Part shown: positions 13,451 to 25,900 of the stretch, one piece after another
Numbering within the stretch: the first letter of the stretch is position 1
Layout of the letters: every line of letters begins with the position of its first letter
From: Puffinus mauretanicus
Taxonomy: Eukaryota > Chordata > Aves > Procellariiformes > Procellariidae
Direction: 5' to 3'
DNA length: 64,000 nucleotides
Assembly: GCA_023333565.1 (NCBI GenBank)
Contig: JAJKFH010000611.1
Span: 496,001-560,000 of the forward strand
Made by a program: the position numbers and the translations under genes
The notes under the pieces: model-generated
Told to the model about the DNA's origin: nothing
Seen by the model: only the letters and a program-made list of their open reading frames with translations
Databases searched by the model: none

Positions 13451-13645
13451 TGCTCAGCACATGAAGCTGGGGGAAGAAGGAGGAAGGGGGAGACATTCGG
13501 AGTGATGGCGTTTGTCTTCCCAAGTAACCGTTACGCGTGATGGAGCCCTTCTTTCCTGGCGATGGCTGAACACCTGCCTGCCGATGGGAAGCAGTGAATG
13601 AATTCCTTGCTTTGCTTTCTTGTGTGTGCGGCTTTTGCTTTCCCT

Positions 13646-13651
13646 ATTAAA
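13646..13651 (+). terminator. LTR polyadenylation signal (ATTAAA)
   Basis: ATTAAA lies about 118 bp before the end of the LTR, a position consistent with the R region of a retroviral LTR. It supports the plus orientation and could terminate transcripts crossing the element on the plus strand. Confidence 0.5.
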
Positions 13652-13769
13652 CTGTCTTTATCTCAACCCACGAGTTTTCTCACTTTTACCCTTCTGAGTC
13701 TCTCCTCCATCCCACCGGGAGGGAGTGGCTGTGTGGGGCTTAGTTGCTGACTGGGGTTAAACCACGACA

Positions 13770-13774
13770 GTAGT
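13770..13774. repeat. target-site duplication, right copy
   Basis: GTAGT directly follows the LTR's final CA and is identical to the copy at 13180-13184. Confidence 0.85.
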
Positions 13775-15922
13775 TTACACATTGTATAAATTCTTCTATT
13801 TAAATAGTCATTGCTTTTTGATGAGTGCAAATGTCCAGAGTTTGGATTTGTGTAGGGCCTTTCTTTTAGAAGGAGAAAATAGTTGTTGAATCCCTCTCTA
13901 TGAAACCTTGCTTGTTTACAAAGGCAGGCAAAAAAATGTAGCTCTGACATGGCAGGGTTGAAAGCTCTCTTTCTTGTTTCATGACCTTTTTAGCCATCTC
14001 CTGTTTTATTCAGGGCCATCTTTTTGATCCTGCTTCAGTCTGGCTAGTTTATTTCCTTGCTGCTTTTCTCTGCCTTCTTCCTTTCACAGAAAGCCTTCTA
14101 AGAGGACAAGTGCTGCATGAGCATGTGCATGTTCTGCTTGTTTGGGTGGAGATCCCTCTTTAGCTACCTATAAAGTTACGTATATAAAGAAGCTTAACTA
14201 GGCTGAATGAACAGTAGCAAGTCTGCTCCCCTCTTTCAATTTGAAGCTGCAGTCATTTAAATCTGTATTCAAGTATGTCTTGGCCACACTGATATTGGTA
14301 ATGTTGTTACTTCCACTTCTTTAACTTAGCTGATGTTTTATAGTTGTAATTGTTACGTTTTTGGTTTTTTCCCACTAACCATTTGGTGAAAGATTTCATT
14401 TGCTGAAGGAACTGAAAAGAACTAACTGGACCTGCTGGTTGTACAAAACTGCATTGGATTCCCGATTTCTGCAGGAGCTAGCTGCCCTAGCTGCCTAAGT
14501 CAAAAGTGTCTGAAAATACCGCTTGGATTATTTTTGCATATTTAAGCAACACTTGAAAATATAATGCTTTCTACATCTTTTATTTGTAGTAAATTTACTC
14601 TTAGTTACCACTGTCACAATTAAAAGAAGAAACTAAAATCCTAATTGACTTCGGAATATATCCTCAGTCAGTTCTCGTCAACTTAATTTATCAACATCTA
14701 CATGTGCCATAAAATCACTGTTAAGTACTGGATATCCAACCGAGTATGAGTTTTATTTTAATGAACTATAGTGCATGTAAAATGAACAAGCAATTATTAT
14801 ATATTCAGCTATTTCCTATTTAAATTAAAGTTGTTAAGCCACTGGGAATAAAACCTGGATATTTACATAGGCAATTAGAAGATTGAAAAGGTTTTGACAC
14901 TTCCAGGGACTTTATGGAATTTGTTATGGTTTGTTTCTTTAATCTGCTTTCTATATCTTTTTCCTTCTCCCCTCCTAGTAGCACTTGTGACTAATTACTT
15001 GCACAAAATGGTCAGTGAGCAAATTAATCTTCTCCAAACAGTCTCAAAAGTCATTTTATTGTCATCTTGTTGAAGCTGTTAGAGCAAAAGCTTGTAGGGG
15101 AAAAAGAGGATGAAAAGATATAGTTGTGTTTTGCCTTTTCTTTATGCCATCTAATCATTAAAAGGGAAAGGGACATTCTTGTATCTCCAGCGGCAGTAAT
15201 GCTAGGGTGCTAGTGTCTGCCATATCTGTCTTGCAACTCCAGCATTGCTGCTCTGTGGGGATGGGGAGGTGCAGCAGAGATGGGTGGGAGCTTGTTCCTG
15301 TTTTTTTCTAGGTGTTCATCCCCTGACAGATTTCTTCCCAGAAACCACACTTGCATTTGAAAACAAGAGAAACAACTTACCATTTTCAGCCTCAAATTAG
15401 ACATTGCTGTCTTTCATTGCAACAGCCAGCAACTAAAGAGTAACTGGAGTTTCCGTTCTGGGCTGGTGTAAAATGCTTCAGTCCACTCACTTTTGACTGT
15501 TAAGCATCCTTTGAAAAATTATTTGAATAAATTGTTGAACTACTGGAGAAAAAGTTCTCTGAAGCTTCAGCTCCACTGAAGCTCTCAGTGCAGCCCATAT
15601 GATACTGCATTTCACCACTTTGATTTTAACTTCGCTCATTTTGCCTTCACTTCTTTGAATGTATTGACTCCATAGAGCAGTTTGACAAAATGTGGTTTGT
15701 ATTTATGAGCACTTTGGCACTGTTTATTCCTTTCTATCAAGTACATTGATGTGTATAAACAGATGTTGATAAGCATTTAGTGGAGTAAATAAGTATAAAA
15801 GTAACAATATAAAGTTCTTTGTTTCTTACCTTTTTGAAATGTACATGGATGTTTCAGCAGAGAACGGACACTACTGCAGCCTAATGTTTATTTTTGAGAA
15901 GGAGCTGGAAAAAAGAAGAGAT
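13775..15922. other. unique AT-rich non-coding sequence between LTR and CR1
   Basis: No gene, repeat family or structured RNA was recognised in this 2.1 kb. Open frames are at most 95 codons and look like chance. Confidence 0.55.
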
Positions 15923-15953
15923 ATCATAGAATAGTTTGGGTTGGAAGGGACCT

Positions 15954-16352
15954 TTAAAGGTCATCTAGTCCAACCCCCCTGCCATGGGCAGGGACATCTT
16001 CAACCAGATCACGTTGCTCAGAGCCCTGTCCAACCTGACCTTGAATGTTTCCAGGGATGGGGCATCTTCCACCTCTCTGGGCAGCCTGTGCCAGTGTTTC
16101 ACCACCCTCATGGTAAAAAAATGTCTTCCTTATATCTAGTCTAGATCTACCCTCTTTTAGTTTAAAACCATTCCCCCTTGTCCTGTTGCTACACGCCGTG
16201 CTAAAAAGTTTGTCCCCGTCTTTCTTATAAGCCCTCTTTAAGTACTGAAAGGCTGCAATAAGGTCTCCCCAAAGCCTTCTCTTCTCCAGGCTGAATAACC
16301 CCAACACTCTCAGCCTTTCTTCATAGGCGAGGTGTTCCACCCCTCTGATCAT
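15954..16352 (-). pseudogene. CR1 ORF2 C-terminal fragment
   Basis: A minus-strand frame contains the characteristic C-terminal CR1 ORF2 sequence, including [24 protein letters not shown] and [10 protein letters not shown], followed by NGFKLKEGR. After DIRKTFF the frame runs into 3'-terminal CR1 sequence with altered reading, so the native stop is lost or shifted. It is separated from the reverse-transcriptase fragment by roughly 120 bp whose frame is disrupted. This is non-functional transposon remains. Confidence 0.85.
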
Positions 16353-16475
16353 TTTTGTGGCCCTCCTCTGGCTACAACAGGTCCATGTCTGTCTTCTGCT
16401 GAGGACTCCAGAGCTGGACGCAGCACTGCAGGTGGGGTCTCACCAGAGCAGAGCAGAGGGGCAGAATCACCTCCC

Positions 16476-17239
16476 TCAACCTTCTGGCCACACTTCTTTA
16501 ATGTAGCCCAGGATACGGTTGGCCTTCTGGGCTGCAAGGGCACGTTGCTGGCTCATGTCCAGCTTTTCATCCACCAGTACACCCAAGTCCTCCTTGGCAG
16601 GGCTGCTCTCAATCCCTTCATCCCCCAGCCTGTACTGATACCAGGGATTGCCCCCACCCAGCTGCAGGACCTTGCACTTGGCCTTGTTGAACCTCCTGAG
16701 GTTCACATGGGCCCACTTCTTGAGCTTGTCCATGTCCCTCTGGATGGCATCCTGTCCCTCAGGCGTGTCGACCGCACCACTCAGCTTGGTGTCATCTGCA
16801 AACTTGCTGAGCATGCGCTCGATCCCACTATGTCATTGATGAAGATACTAAACAGTCCCAGTATGGACCCCTGCAGGACACCACTCATCAGCGACCTCCA
16901 TCTGGACATTGAGGCATTGACCACTACCCTCTGGATGCGACCATCCAACCGATTCCTCACCCATTGGACAGTCCACCCATCAAATCCATAGCTCTCCGGT
17001 TTAGAGAGAAGGATGTTGTGGGGGACCCTGTCAAAGGCCTTACAGAGGTCCAGAAAGACGACATTGGTAGCCCTTCCCATGTCCACTGATGTAGTCACTC
17101 CATCATAGAAGGCCACTAGGTTGGTCAGGCAGGACTTGCCCTTGGTGAAGCCACGCTGGCTGTCTCGAATCACCTCCCTGTCCTCCATGTGCCTTAGCAT
17201 AACTTCCAGGAGGATCTGTTCCATGATCTTCCCAGGCAC
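16476..17239 (-). pseudogene. CR1 ORF2 reverse-transcriptase fragment, frameshifted
   Basis: Two minus-strand reading frames together cover the reverse-transcriptase palm. The first (17239 down to 16781) holds motif A (FLDLCKAFD, at about 17056-17030) and motif B (GVLQGSILG, about 16882-16856). The second (16814 down to 16476) begins just before motif C, KFADD at about 16805-16791, and continues into the thumb-like region with sequence such as [18 protein letters not shown]. The change of frame lies between about 16840 and 16814, just before the catalytic ADD, and looks like a small deletion. The copy cannot encode an active enzyme: the N-terminal endonuclease is absent and the palm is split. 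Confidence 0.9.
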
Positions 17240-17251
17240 AGAAGTGCCTGG
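17232..17251. repeat. 8-bp inverted repeat at the CR1 5' truncation point
   Basis: CCAGGCAC and GTGCCTGG are exact reverse complements separated by AGAA, and the right arm spans the place where CR1 similarity ends. It may be chance or a trace of how reverse transcription stopped. Confidence 0.6.
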
Positions 17252-20200
17252 TCATTTGAGGGAATGCTAAATATCTAGATAACCCATTTTGCAACCAGAA
17301 TGTGCAAGAGTTACTGTTACCTAAAATGCAAGTTTACTAGATGCTTTTATGCTCTCTTCATTTTTATTCTGTCTCTAACTTTTCAAGGCAGAGTTACATA
17401 AGAAAAATCTCATTAGCCTCGTAAATAAAAAAATAAAATTGACCAAAGTCAGACTTCCTTTAGCAAAGCAGAGAAGATGACATTGCCTCACGTTAATCGT
17501 CAGTCAGCGTTGATGTGATCTCATGCTGAATAAAAGTCAGACATCTCAAGATCTTACCCTCATTAACTGGAATAAAGGTCATTTTGGGTAACACATTCCA
17601 GTGCATAAGACAAAGGAAGAAAGCAGCCCATCAGAGATGGAAAAGATTTAATGTCTTTAGGATACGTCTCATTAAATTATTTTGTTTCAAACTCAAGATT
17701 GTAATCAGATATTGACCTTTACAATAAAAGAAGTAGCCTCACTGATATTCTCTGATAGGGATAAAAAGAAGTCTTGCACTGCAGCAGTTGTACAGTTTAT
17801 CTGTGTAATTGATACCATACAAGTCAATACATTAATCCTGCTATTAAAAAAAAAAATCAGTAAGAGAATTTATCAAATAAAACCTAGATCTTAATAGATG
17901 GTAATGTTCTTCAGTAATTAATAAGTGTTGCATTTATTGCCCCTCTTGAGCAGAGAACTTCTGGAAGGATTTATGACTTGCTCCTGTTCCCATAGATAAA
18001 TGAAAGTTTTGCAGGCAGACTCTTAGCCATGCGTTGCTGTAGAGAGGCCTGCTTTCCGGCTCAGAAAGCCTTCAACTTGTCGTTATTTCCCTTATCTGTG
18101 TTTTTTTAATTTGGTGTAATCTCAAGGTTATTTTAAAGTAGTTTATTTGTGGTAAGTCTGCTATGCTAAAATGTTGATCTGAGTTGTATTCTTAAATGGA
18201 AGGTGTGACGCTTCATATCTAACTCATTGATCTGAATTTGTTTTGAATTAGCACGGCTCTTAATGTTCATTAGCTTATCCAGCAGTAATATATTATTTCT
18301 AGTTCTTTTGATCTGTAAAATGTCAAGTCAGCTAATAAAAATACTTAATATCACAGGTTTCAGAATGAAGTTGATCAGTGGCTGCTGTATCTAACTTTCC
18401 TTTCCAGGTAGCTTACTCTGTATTGCAACACCAATCCTTTAATCTTTAAATAATCACCTTGAACAGTTGGTGTGAATTTTGGGGAAAATTCAAGGGAGGC
18501 TTTGTTACCCGCTGTTTAAATAAATATTGAAGACTTTGCTTACTAATGCTGCTGCTTTTCATCAATCATAAACACATTTTTAAGTAACAGAGCACAATCC
18601 CTGGGAATACCTATGCTAAAACAAGATATAAAGAACAAAGGCAAATATCCCACACTTCTTGTACTATTTTAGTTCATGTAAGAAACTGTCCTGTAAGTTA
18701 AAATCCTAAGGAGAAGAGGTATCTTTGCCTTCCTTCAGTGATCAGTTCTTAACCCTTCCTATCTTTATTGAGTGTCCCTACATCTAGTATTTTAAGATTT
18801 GAGGAAGAAGGGTTCTGCATTCATGCGTTTTGTTAACTGTGATCTCCCCCAGAGAAGACCTTCATCCTGCTTGTTTCCAAGTCCTACCCTTTTTAGTGCC
18901 TCCTGGTAAGGCAGATGTGTTTCCTTGATAACTCCTAAGTGCTAAGTCATAAGCCCATTTCTGAGCATTAAAACAGAAGTCTTATTCATTTTGATATGGT
19001 TGGTGTAGTCTGCTTTTATGGTATTAGTAATTTATTCCACTGTTGTGCTCAGCTTGTTTCTGGTTAGATGTATTGCTTCTCTGTTTAAATGCTTGGGTTA
19101 TGAGAGCCTGTTCTTGTGGTGACAATCACGGGATTCAGAAGTAGGGTTTTTTTAACTATAGTTTTAGAGGTAGTAATTAAAATTATGTCTCAATCAAAGT
19201 AAAGCTCTTCTGGAAAAACACATTTGCAAATGGCATTTAGTGTGGCCAGCAGTAAACTGATTTCCATGTTCAACTACCTAGATAGTAAATGTAAAAGTTA
19301 TGAATCGTGGAAATAGATTGTCTGGGAAGACTGTGCATTCACTGAAGTTTTCTACAAACAAGTTAAACATTTGTATTGCTACCTCATATTTGGATGCAAG
19401 TTTTCTGTCATGTGTGTCACATGCATAACCATTCAGGTGCTTTGCTAGCTGGCACAATGTGCAAATAATTTTAAAATAGTCAAACATCACTAATATTTAG
19501 AGAAATCTAATCTGTATCTTGGACGTAATTATGTGTTCCTAAATGGGATGATTTTTTTTTTTAGAGACCTGGCTCTTTCTCTTTAAGGTTTGATTTTGCT
19601 GTGCTCTGGATTCTGTTTTATGAGGAGACCATTTCACATAATTCTGGCATTGTGAAGAGATCCTAAAATGAGTAGATATGAAATGCTAGCTTTTAAGAAT
19701 TTTTCACTGTTGCAGACTGATGTTTAAAAAAAACACCCCTCAGCAGAAATTAGCATATGCATGTATATCAGAGGGGATACTTTCGGAATAAAAGTTTTAG
19801 AAGCATTTTTGTGTTTGCATAACCCAGGCTTAGCTCCTTCCTCATGCACACACTTGTAACAAAATTGCTCCTACAGCTTTTCCTAGGTTTATATTGAATA
19901 TTAATATCCATATTAACAGTCATTTTCAAAGACAGATAGGTGAGTGGGACTGCTTGTAAACAGGGTCCACTAAGAGGAGCACTGGTTTTGAACCACTTCA
20001 GAATCAAAGCCTTGTGTCTGAGGAAAGTGCTTCAGTGTAGCTATTGCATGGTGGTTTTGTAAGGTGATGTGTACTATCATTAAACATTGTCTCCTTGTTT
20101 TTTTCATACTGATATTGAATAGTTGTAGTTGATTTGATGCTAAATAGTCATATTGATGGGAGAAGCCACTTACAGATTCCTCTTCTGTCTTCTTCAGCAA

Positions 20201-22790
20201 TAATTATTTATTTAGGGATTAAGACAGGTTATCAGAAAAGCTCTTCTGTCTTGAGCAGTGAATTATATCACAGCAGGGTTGTATTTCAGAGAGACAAGAA
20301 CATGAAGGGACGTAGTCTGATTGGTTTTGCTCTTGGTCCGTAGACCAATGGGAACTTTTTTCTTTAGAAATTTGGTTTATTCTGACCATTCAAAATTCCT
20401 GATAGTCTTTTCAAATATCTAAGGGAAAAAGTGGCATTCTCTTTTTTCATACATGGAGAACAACATTAAAAGTGGCTGAATAATCTGTTCTTACAACCTC
20501 AGATCTTACTGTCTGTAAGCAAAGGAGTATTTGCTTTTGGAGCCCCATCTTGTTGCTATCATTTATTGTCCCAGTACTGGAACTGTTTTGCTTTTGTCTG
20601 AACAATCTGCTGTGATCTAATCTGTTCTGTCTTCTTATATTGAGATTAACAAACCATACACCTTCAGGCATAGGCCAGATCTACAGCAGCAGAGCACAAA
20701 TGAACTTGAACACGAGGTCAATCAACTGCGCAAAATACATCACACAGTTATTCCAAGGCTCGTGCTGTGTCTATAATTGCCCCTTGTTCTGTTATTAGAG
20801 CTCCCCTACAAGTCATTATTTTGAGTCAGCAGAGCTGCAAGGAACAGTCAGCTTGATAGTTGATATAGTGCTGAATAGATAATATAAATATCTCCCAGCA
20901 CAGAAATACAAGGAGCAGGTATTTATATTAAACCTAATAAAATGTGTGGTTGTTAATCCCTTTTTGACTCCAAATTAAAACAGTACTTACAAAACTTTCA
21001 GTAAGACTGCGTATTCACTTGGCCCCTTGGAATGGTGATTTTTTTTTTTTTCACTGTCAGGGTTTCATAAAGAATAAATAGAAACTGGGCAGCAGTTGTG
21101 CTATGAGGTTATAAAAACCTTACTGAAATAAGACTTAAGCCACAGAACTGCTGCCTTTGGAAGTACTGCTCTGTGTTTTTCCATAAATCTTAAAATTTTA
21201 AGTCAGCTGAATATGTAATTAGGAAAAAAGTATCAGTGTTGTCCAGTATAACAGGTGATGGAAGTTCATTCATTTCTGAACCCAACGCAGTTTTAACCTG
21301 TGGTATCTAAACATCGTGTGGTGTAGTTAGCTGCTGTTCTGATCAGTCTTACTCTGCTGGGGTGTCTGTATAGCACTTTGCAAACACGTTCCTTGCAAGT
21401 GTTGACTAGCTAGCTCTCCTGGCTAGTTCTTATTTAGGGTCCCCCCTCAGGCTTCCTAAACGAAGTACCTTCCCATTAGTGCATCCCAACGCATACACTC
21501 AAGCTCACAGACCTTACTTTCCAGAGCATATGTGCACTTGAACATACCTCTTGGGTGAGCGTGTTTGCATAGTTTTCTAGATACGTGAAGAATAGAGGTA
21601 TATGATGAACAGGTCCTTACAGGTGCAGGTCCGTACATGTTTCTTAACATCGAAGAGAGATTCACAAAGTCAAAATGAACAACAAATATCCATCAGAAAC
21701 TCAGCACCAGGAGAATTTGAATAGGAGCTGTAGGCCTTTTGGCAAAATGTTAGTCCCCAAAGTTCACTTTGGTAAAAATGTCAACAAGTGATTAATTCTT
21801 ACTGCTTTCAGACTGAAAATAATAACATGGATTTGCTGGTGCTGCTGAACTTCATATTCTCTTTGCAATCTTACTTATAACAAATGGGTAGATAACTGTG
21901 ACAAAGCCAACTTTATAAAGAAAAGCAATCTTACTTCTCCACGTAATAAATACCATTTTTCACTGTTCTACAATAAATGGTAAGCTAACGAAATCCCAAA
22001 TGAAAAACTGAAACACAAAATAGCACTTAAGCCATTCTTCTTCCAGTGATTTCTTTGAGCACAGGGGAAAAAAAATTTCATCATAAGACTTCATTGCTCT
22101 TGTGTATTTGCAACAACAGATGCAGATGATTTGCAGCCAGTTAAAAGCAGGATTATGTTTATTGAGATTACAATCTGTAAAGAGGATGGTCCTTTCTACA
22201 TAGACCTTGATTCCAGGAGGATCTACAGAAGGCATGGAGGAAAACCAACACTCAGATTTTAAATAGAGCCCTAAAATGAAATAAGATGTGGTTTGGATGC
22301 AAATTCATGATGACTTTCTCAGGTTGTTACTTCTGAACAGTATTACTGCATACAAACAAAAGCCCACTGAGAAAGAAAAGGTACAACTGGTTGTCTGCTG
22401 AGATCACCCTTTAAAATAGAAAAGTGTCAGTCATCACAAGGTCATCTGCAGTGTGATCAAACTCAAAAGCTCAAAAATGGTGACTCATATCTGCCTAAAA
22501 TGTGAAATTTTTGTAAAACCTTGATATTTAGTAAACAAACAAATACAATAATTTCTCTTGATTTGTTTCTGAAGATGTGAATTAACAGTCCATGTTTCCC
22601 AGCTTCTCTCTTATCGAAGGTATAGGAAGCCCACTTTTTAAATGAAAACATAAGATCTTGAATGTAGGAAGTGGAGCTATTAAAAAAACAGGCCAAATAT
22701 TTTACATATATAAATGCAGTTGTGAGAATCATCAGCATTGGCATTTCCCCACAGTGATATTGGAGTTATGGTACTTACAGTACAAAGCTT
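17252..22790. other. unique AT-rich non-coding sequence
   Basis: No gene was recognised. The part from about 17450 to 17760 is complex sequence with TTAAT/ATTAA and nuclear-receptor-like TGACCTTTAC motifs, and reads like a possible conserved element. Short T-runs lie near 19551 and 21041. Open frames are at most about 93 codons, on both strands, without domains. Confidence 0.55.
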
Positions 22791-22894
22791 TCAGAATATC
22801 CTGACGTGGATATTTATAAACCATTATTCCTTTTTTCAGAATACCCTGACACTGGGTATTTATAAACCAGTATTTATATGTGGTATTTATATGT
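22791..22894. repeat. imperfect short tandem duplications
   Basis: A unit of about 45-46 bp is repeated once: TCAGAATATCCTGAC at 22791 is echoed by TCAGAATACCCTGAC at 22836, and TATTTATAAACC at 22811 by the same string at 22857. It is followed by two copies of GTATTTATATGT (22870 and 22883, period 13). The pattern points to local duplication by replication slippage. Confidence 0.75.
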
Positions 22895-22934
22895 AAAAAG
22901 CTGACTTCTCATAGCACACATTCAACATGCTTTT

Positions 22935-22960
22935 AAAAAAAAAAAAAGGAAAAAAAAAAG
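22935..22960. repeat. A-rich tract
   Basis: A 13-A run is followed by GG and about ten more As. I checked whether it could be the tail of a retrocopy: the sequence upstream has no coding similarity I can recognise, so it is annotated only as simple sequence. Confidence 0.7.
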
Positions 22961-25900
22961 ACAAATACTCTTACCCTAGTAAGTTCCTATGTCAAGTCTC
23001 AAAGTAAGCTAAGGCTCCTGGCAGCTTATTTCAGACTGGTAGCTGAATAGCAATGCTAATTTTGCACAATTTATAGAATTCTGTAATTATTACAACTTAT
23101 CTATAAAAAATTAATGAGGTGAAATGGAAATTTTCTCTAATGTATTAACTATTTTTGCAACCATAGTGTATGAGAGAATCATGCTTGACTGGGATAGGAA
23201 AAAGAATAGGAAAAAGAAATAAAAAAGCCAGGCATACAATGTTTCTACTGCTTGCTATGAAGGATCCTTATTCATAAATATATCAACTTTCATTGAAGAG
23301 TTTGGGAATCCAGGGTTAGGATGATATTTTTCACGAAAATTTTTGAATTGTGATGAGAACTTAATTAAATGTCTCCCAGAAAACCATAAAAATATAGGTC
23401 TATTTTAGGGCTAAGTCCATTTTTAACAACTTACTGTTGCAAATGCCCTATCTGACGTCTTGCACCCACTGGGTTGCTGAGCCTATCCTTGCGTATCAAT
23501 TCATATTTCAGCAATAGAACACATTAACATTATGAAGTGTAACGAATGACACAGGGGTCTAAAATATTTCTTAATTCTTGTTTCTGAACACTTTTATTTT
23601 AGGTACCCTGTGCACAGGAGGCAGTGAAGGTTTCCTCTCTGAAACTTGGCTCTTGCATAGAAATTCTGTAGAATAAAAATTCTATAGAAAGCATCCAGTA
23701 TAAAATACAAGAACAGAATTTAGGCCCTATGTTCAGCTGAGCTTCACTATCTGTTTTTCATAATATTCTCTTATTTTACATCATGGCAATAAGTCATATG
23801 AAATCATTATGCTATGTTGTGATCTTTATGGATTAGTTAATTGTCTTCTTAAATATTCTAGACTGGTCAGCATACATTTCATATCGTAGCACTGTTCAGA
23901 AATGCAGAGAATGCTGATGTGGACAAGCTGTTCAGTCAATATACAGACTGCTGGAAAGGGTCAAATTAGTACTTCATACCACTGTAAGTTGGCTGCATAG
24001 CAGTTGATGCCAAGACAGGAGAGATTCTGCATTCGTGTAGTCTCATTTCAGAGATTGTTAGAAGACTGGAAAGCTTGTATTAAATTAACATACAGTTGAG
24101 CAGCTCAAGCTGTGGATGTTGAAGCTGGAACTGGCTTTCCAACTTGCAGTACTAAGAGTCAGGAACCTGACTTGCCCTGTAAACAAGACTTAAATCTGTG
24201 GTTTTAGTTCTGTTTTGGATTCTTGCAGTTCAGTTTACGCAGGTATAACCACTATGCTAAGCAAATTTAAGTTAAGGCAGTGCTGATATCCTAGCTCATC
24301 AGAAAATTAGCTGCTGAGAGATCATTTGCCTGGTGCTCTCTGCTTGCACCATTGCTTCGTGGTAATCCATAATATGTTGGATCAGAGTCAAGGTTTCAGC
24401 CTAACGTTTAAAGGACACTAGTGGAATTGAATGAAAAACCCCAGATATATGTCTAATTTTCTGACATTGATCCCCTTAGAGTTTGCAAAGTGGTCAGCTT
24501 CAGGAGAGAATATCTGGATGAAGTTTGTAAACTCATGGCATAATAGAAAACTGACCACAAGCATCAAAATGGTTGAGATGAGTATAGAACTGTTTTCCTT
24601 CACATGAGTTTCCACCACTGCCACTGAAAAAAACAGACAAGGCAAAGGAAGGAAAAGACAAGATAAAGAGAAGGGATAATAGGAGTTAAAAGAGAAAAGA
24701 TGGGGATAAATATAAAGCACAGCATAGCCTATATGAAAACTAGCACAGTGACATTTTGTGACTTTGCTTATAATATTTTGAGGTGTAATGGGTTAATGGG
24801 TGACAGCCTCTAATACTGGAAGAAAATAAAAAGGAGGTTCTTACAGACTTGAGTTTTCCATGATCAACTGAATTTAAAAGACATTGTGTTTCTGGGAAGA
24901 CCATAAAAGGTGTTTTTATGTGTGCATTTTGGATACCTGTTTTGCCTGGCTGGCTCTGCAGACATAAAGCTGCATATTTCGGTATGTAAGTGAAGTCTTC
25001 TCTGTGTCACGTTATTATTTTAAAGAGAGATTGAATAGTGCACATGTCAAGAACTGAGAATCCTCTGCATTTTCTTTCAAGCCTTTGTGTACATGATGAG
25101 CTAGAATAACCTCCCTGAACTGAATTATCCTTCCATACTATGGTTCAGTGAATATCATTATATTTCAGCACAGCTTGAGTGATTTTTAATGCCAAAAACA
25201 TCAGCAAGAAATACAAATGTTACAAAAATATTGAAACAATACCATAAAAAAAACACAGGATCATAAATACTTTACTTTGCAAGGTCTGGAAGGTCAACAT
25301 AGCCATAGTGTGGAAAATTAAAATGCTCTCCGTGTGAATGCCTTTGGAGAGGGGAAAAAAAAAAAAGGCAATGTTTTACCCTAGAAATACAGAATTCCTA
25401 TTTGAGGCCGGTTAACAATAAAAACTATTTTCCTGGTAGTTGGAACTGATGAAGCTAATTTATTCATGATTGTTTTGTGTTTGTCGCCTGCATGTTCTTA
25501 AATACAATGTAATTAAAGCAGAATTAGAGTAAATAGAAAATCAGTGACAGCTTTCATGTAAATGATGCACTGCACCAGGTAACACACATCAACCTAAGAT
25601 TTTGGCAGAATGAAATCAAACGTGTACAAGCAAGAACTGATGTTTGTGACAAGCTTTGAATTTGGAAGCCTTCTCCTTTGCAGTCAGGTGTTCTGTCGGT
25701 GCACAGCCAGCCTGTCAGAACACAGAGGAACACAGTGAAGGGGAGAGGAAAAGCAAAGGAGAAGTTCTGCTGCATCTTGCGGATTGCCATGGTGGAATTG
25801 AACAATTAATATTTTACCCAATCTTCCTTCACTATCCGTTAGTAATTTGCAACCGGAGACTTGCCTTTGTCCATTAGTCTTGTATCAGCACTTGTTCTCT

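Larger units (their letters stand above)
13185..13769 (+). mobile_element. solo LTR of an avian endogenous retrovirus
   Basis: This 585-bp element begins TGTGCTGG and ends CCACGACA, so it has the TG...CA ends of a retroviral LTR. It is flanked by perfect 5-bp duplications (GTAGT). No gag, pol or env sequence lies on either side, so it is a solo LTR left by recombination between the two LTRs of a former provirus. A CRE-type octamer (TGACGTCA, 13443-13450) and an ATTAAA polyadenylation signal (13646-13651) sit where promoter and R-region signals would be expected, which fixes the plus orientation. No clear TATA box is visible after the CRE. The overall sequence resembles an abundant avian LTR family I remember from non-galliform birds; I cannot give its exact name. 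Open frames inside it are not genes. Confidence 0.9.
15923..17248 (-). mobile_element. 5'-truncated CR1 LINE, 3' part
   Basis: The element is read on the minus strand. Its 3' end at 15923 carries the CR1 terminal unit (TCATAGAAT on the plus strand) followed by the hallmark CR1 3'-end sequence, whose plus-strand form includes GGTTGGAAGGGACC and TCTAGTCCAACCC. Upstream on the minus strand lie the end of ORF2 and the reverse-transcriptase palm, including a motif A-like [13 protein letters not shown], a motif B-like GVLQGSILG and a motif C-like KFADDTKL. The copy is about 1.33 kb, so most of the usual roughly 4.5 kb element is missing, as is typical of 5'-truncated LINE insertions. I see no clear target-site duplication, which is normal for CR1. 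The plus-strand open frame of 219 codons across this region is antisense to the element and not a gene. Confidence 0.95.

Noticed and set aside
13242..13523. Open frames on both strands inside the solo LTR
   Set aside because: LTRs are non-coding and the frames have no retroviral protein similarity; they follow from the GC-rich LTR sequence.
16332..16991. 219-codon plus-strand open frame
   Set aside because: It is antisense to the CR1 reverse-transcriptase remains; its openness comes from the transposon's codon structure on the other strand.
22935..22960. A-rich tract as the tail of a processed retrocopy
   Set aside because: No coding similarity precedes it, no flanking duplication is visible, and the tract is interrupted simple sequence.
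23603..23671. Acceptor-like TTTTATTTTAG followed by 22 open codons
   Set aside because: The open stretch is too short to distinguish from chance and there is no companion exon or polyadenylation signal nearby.
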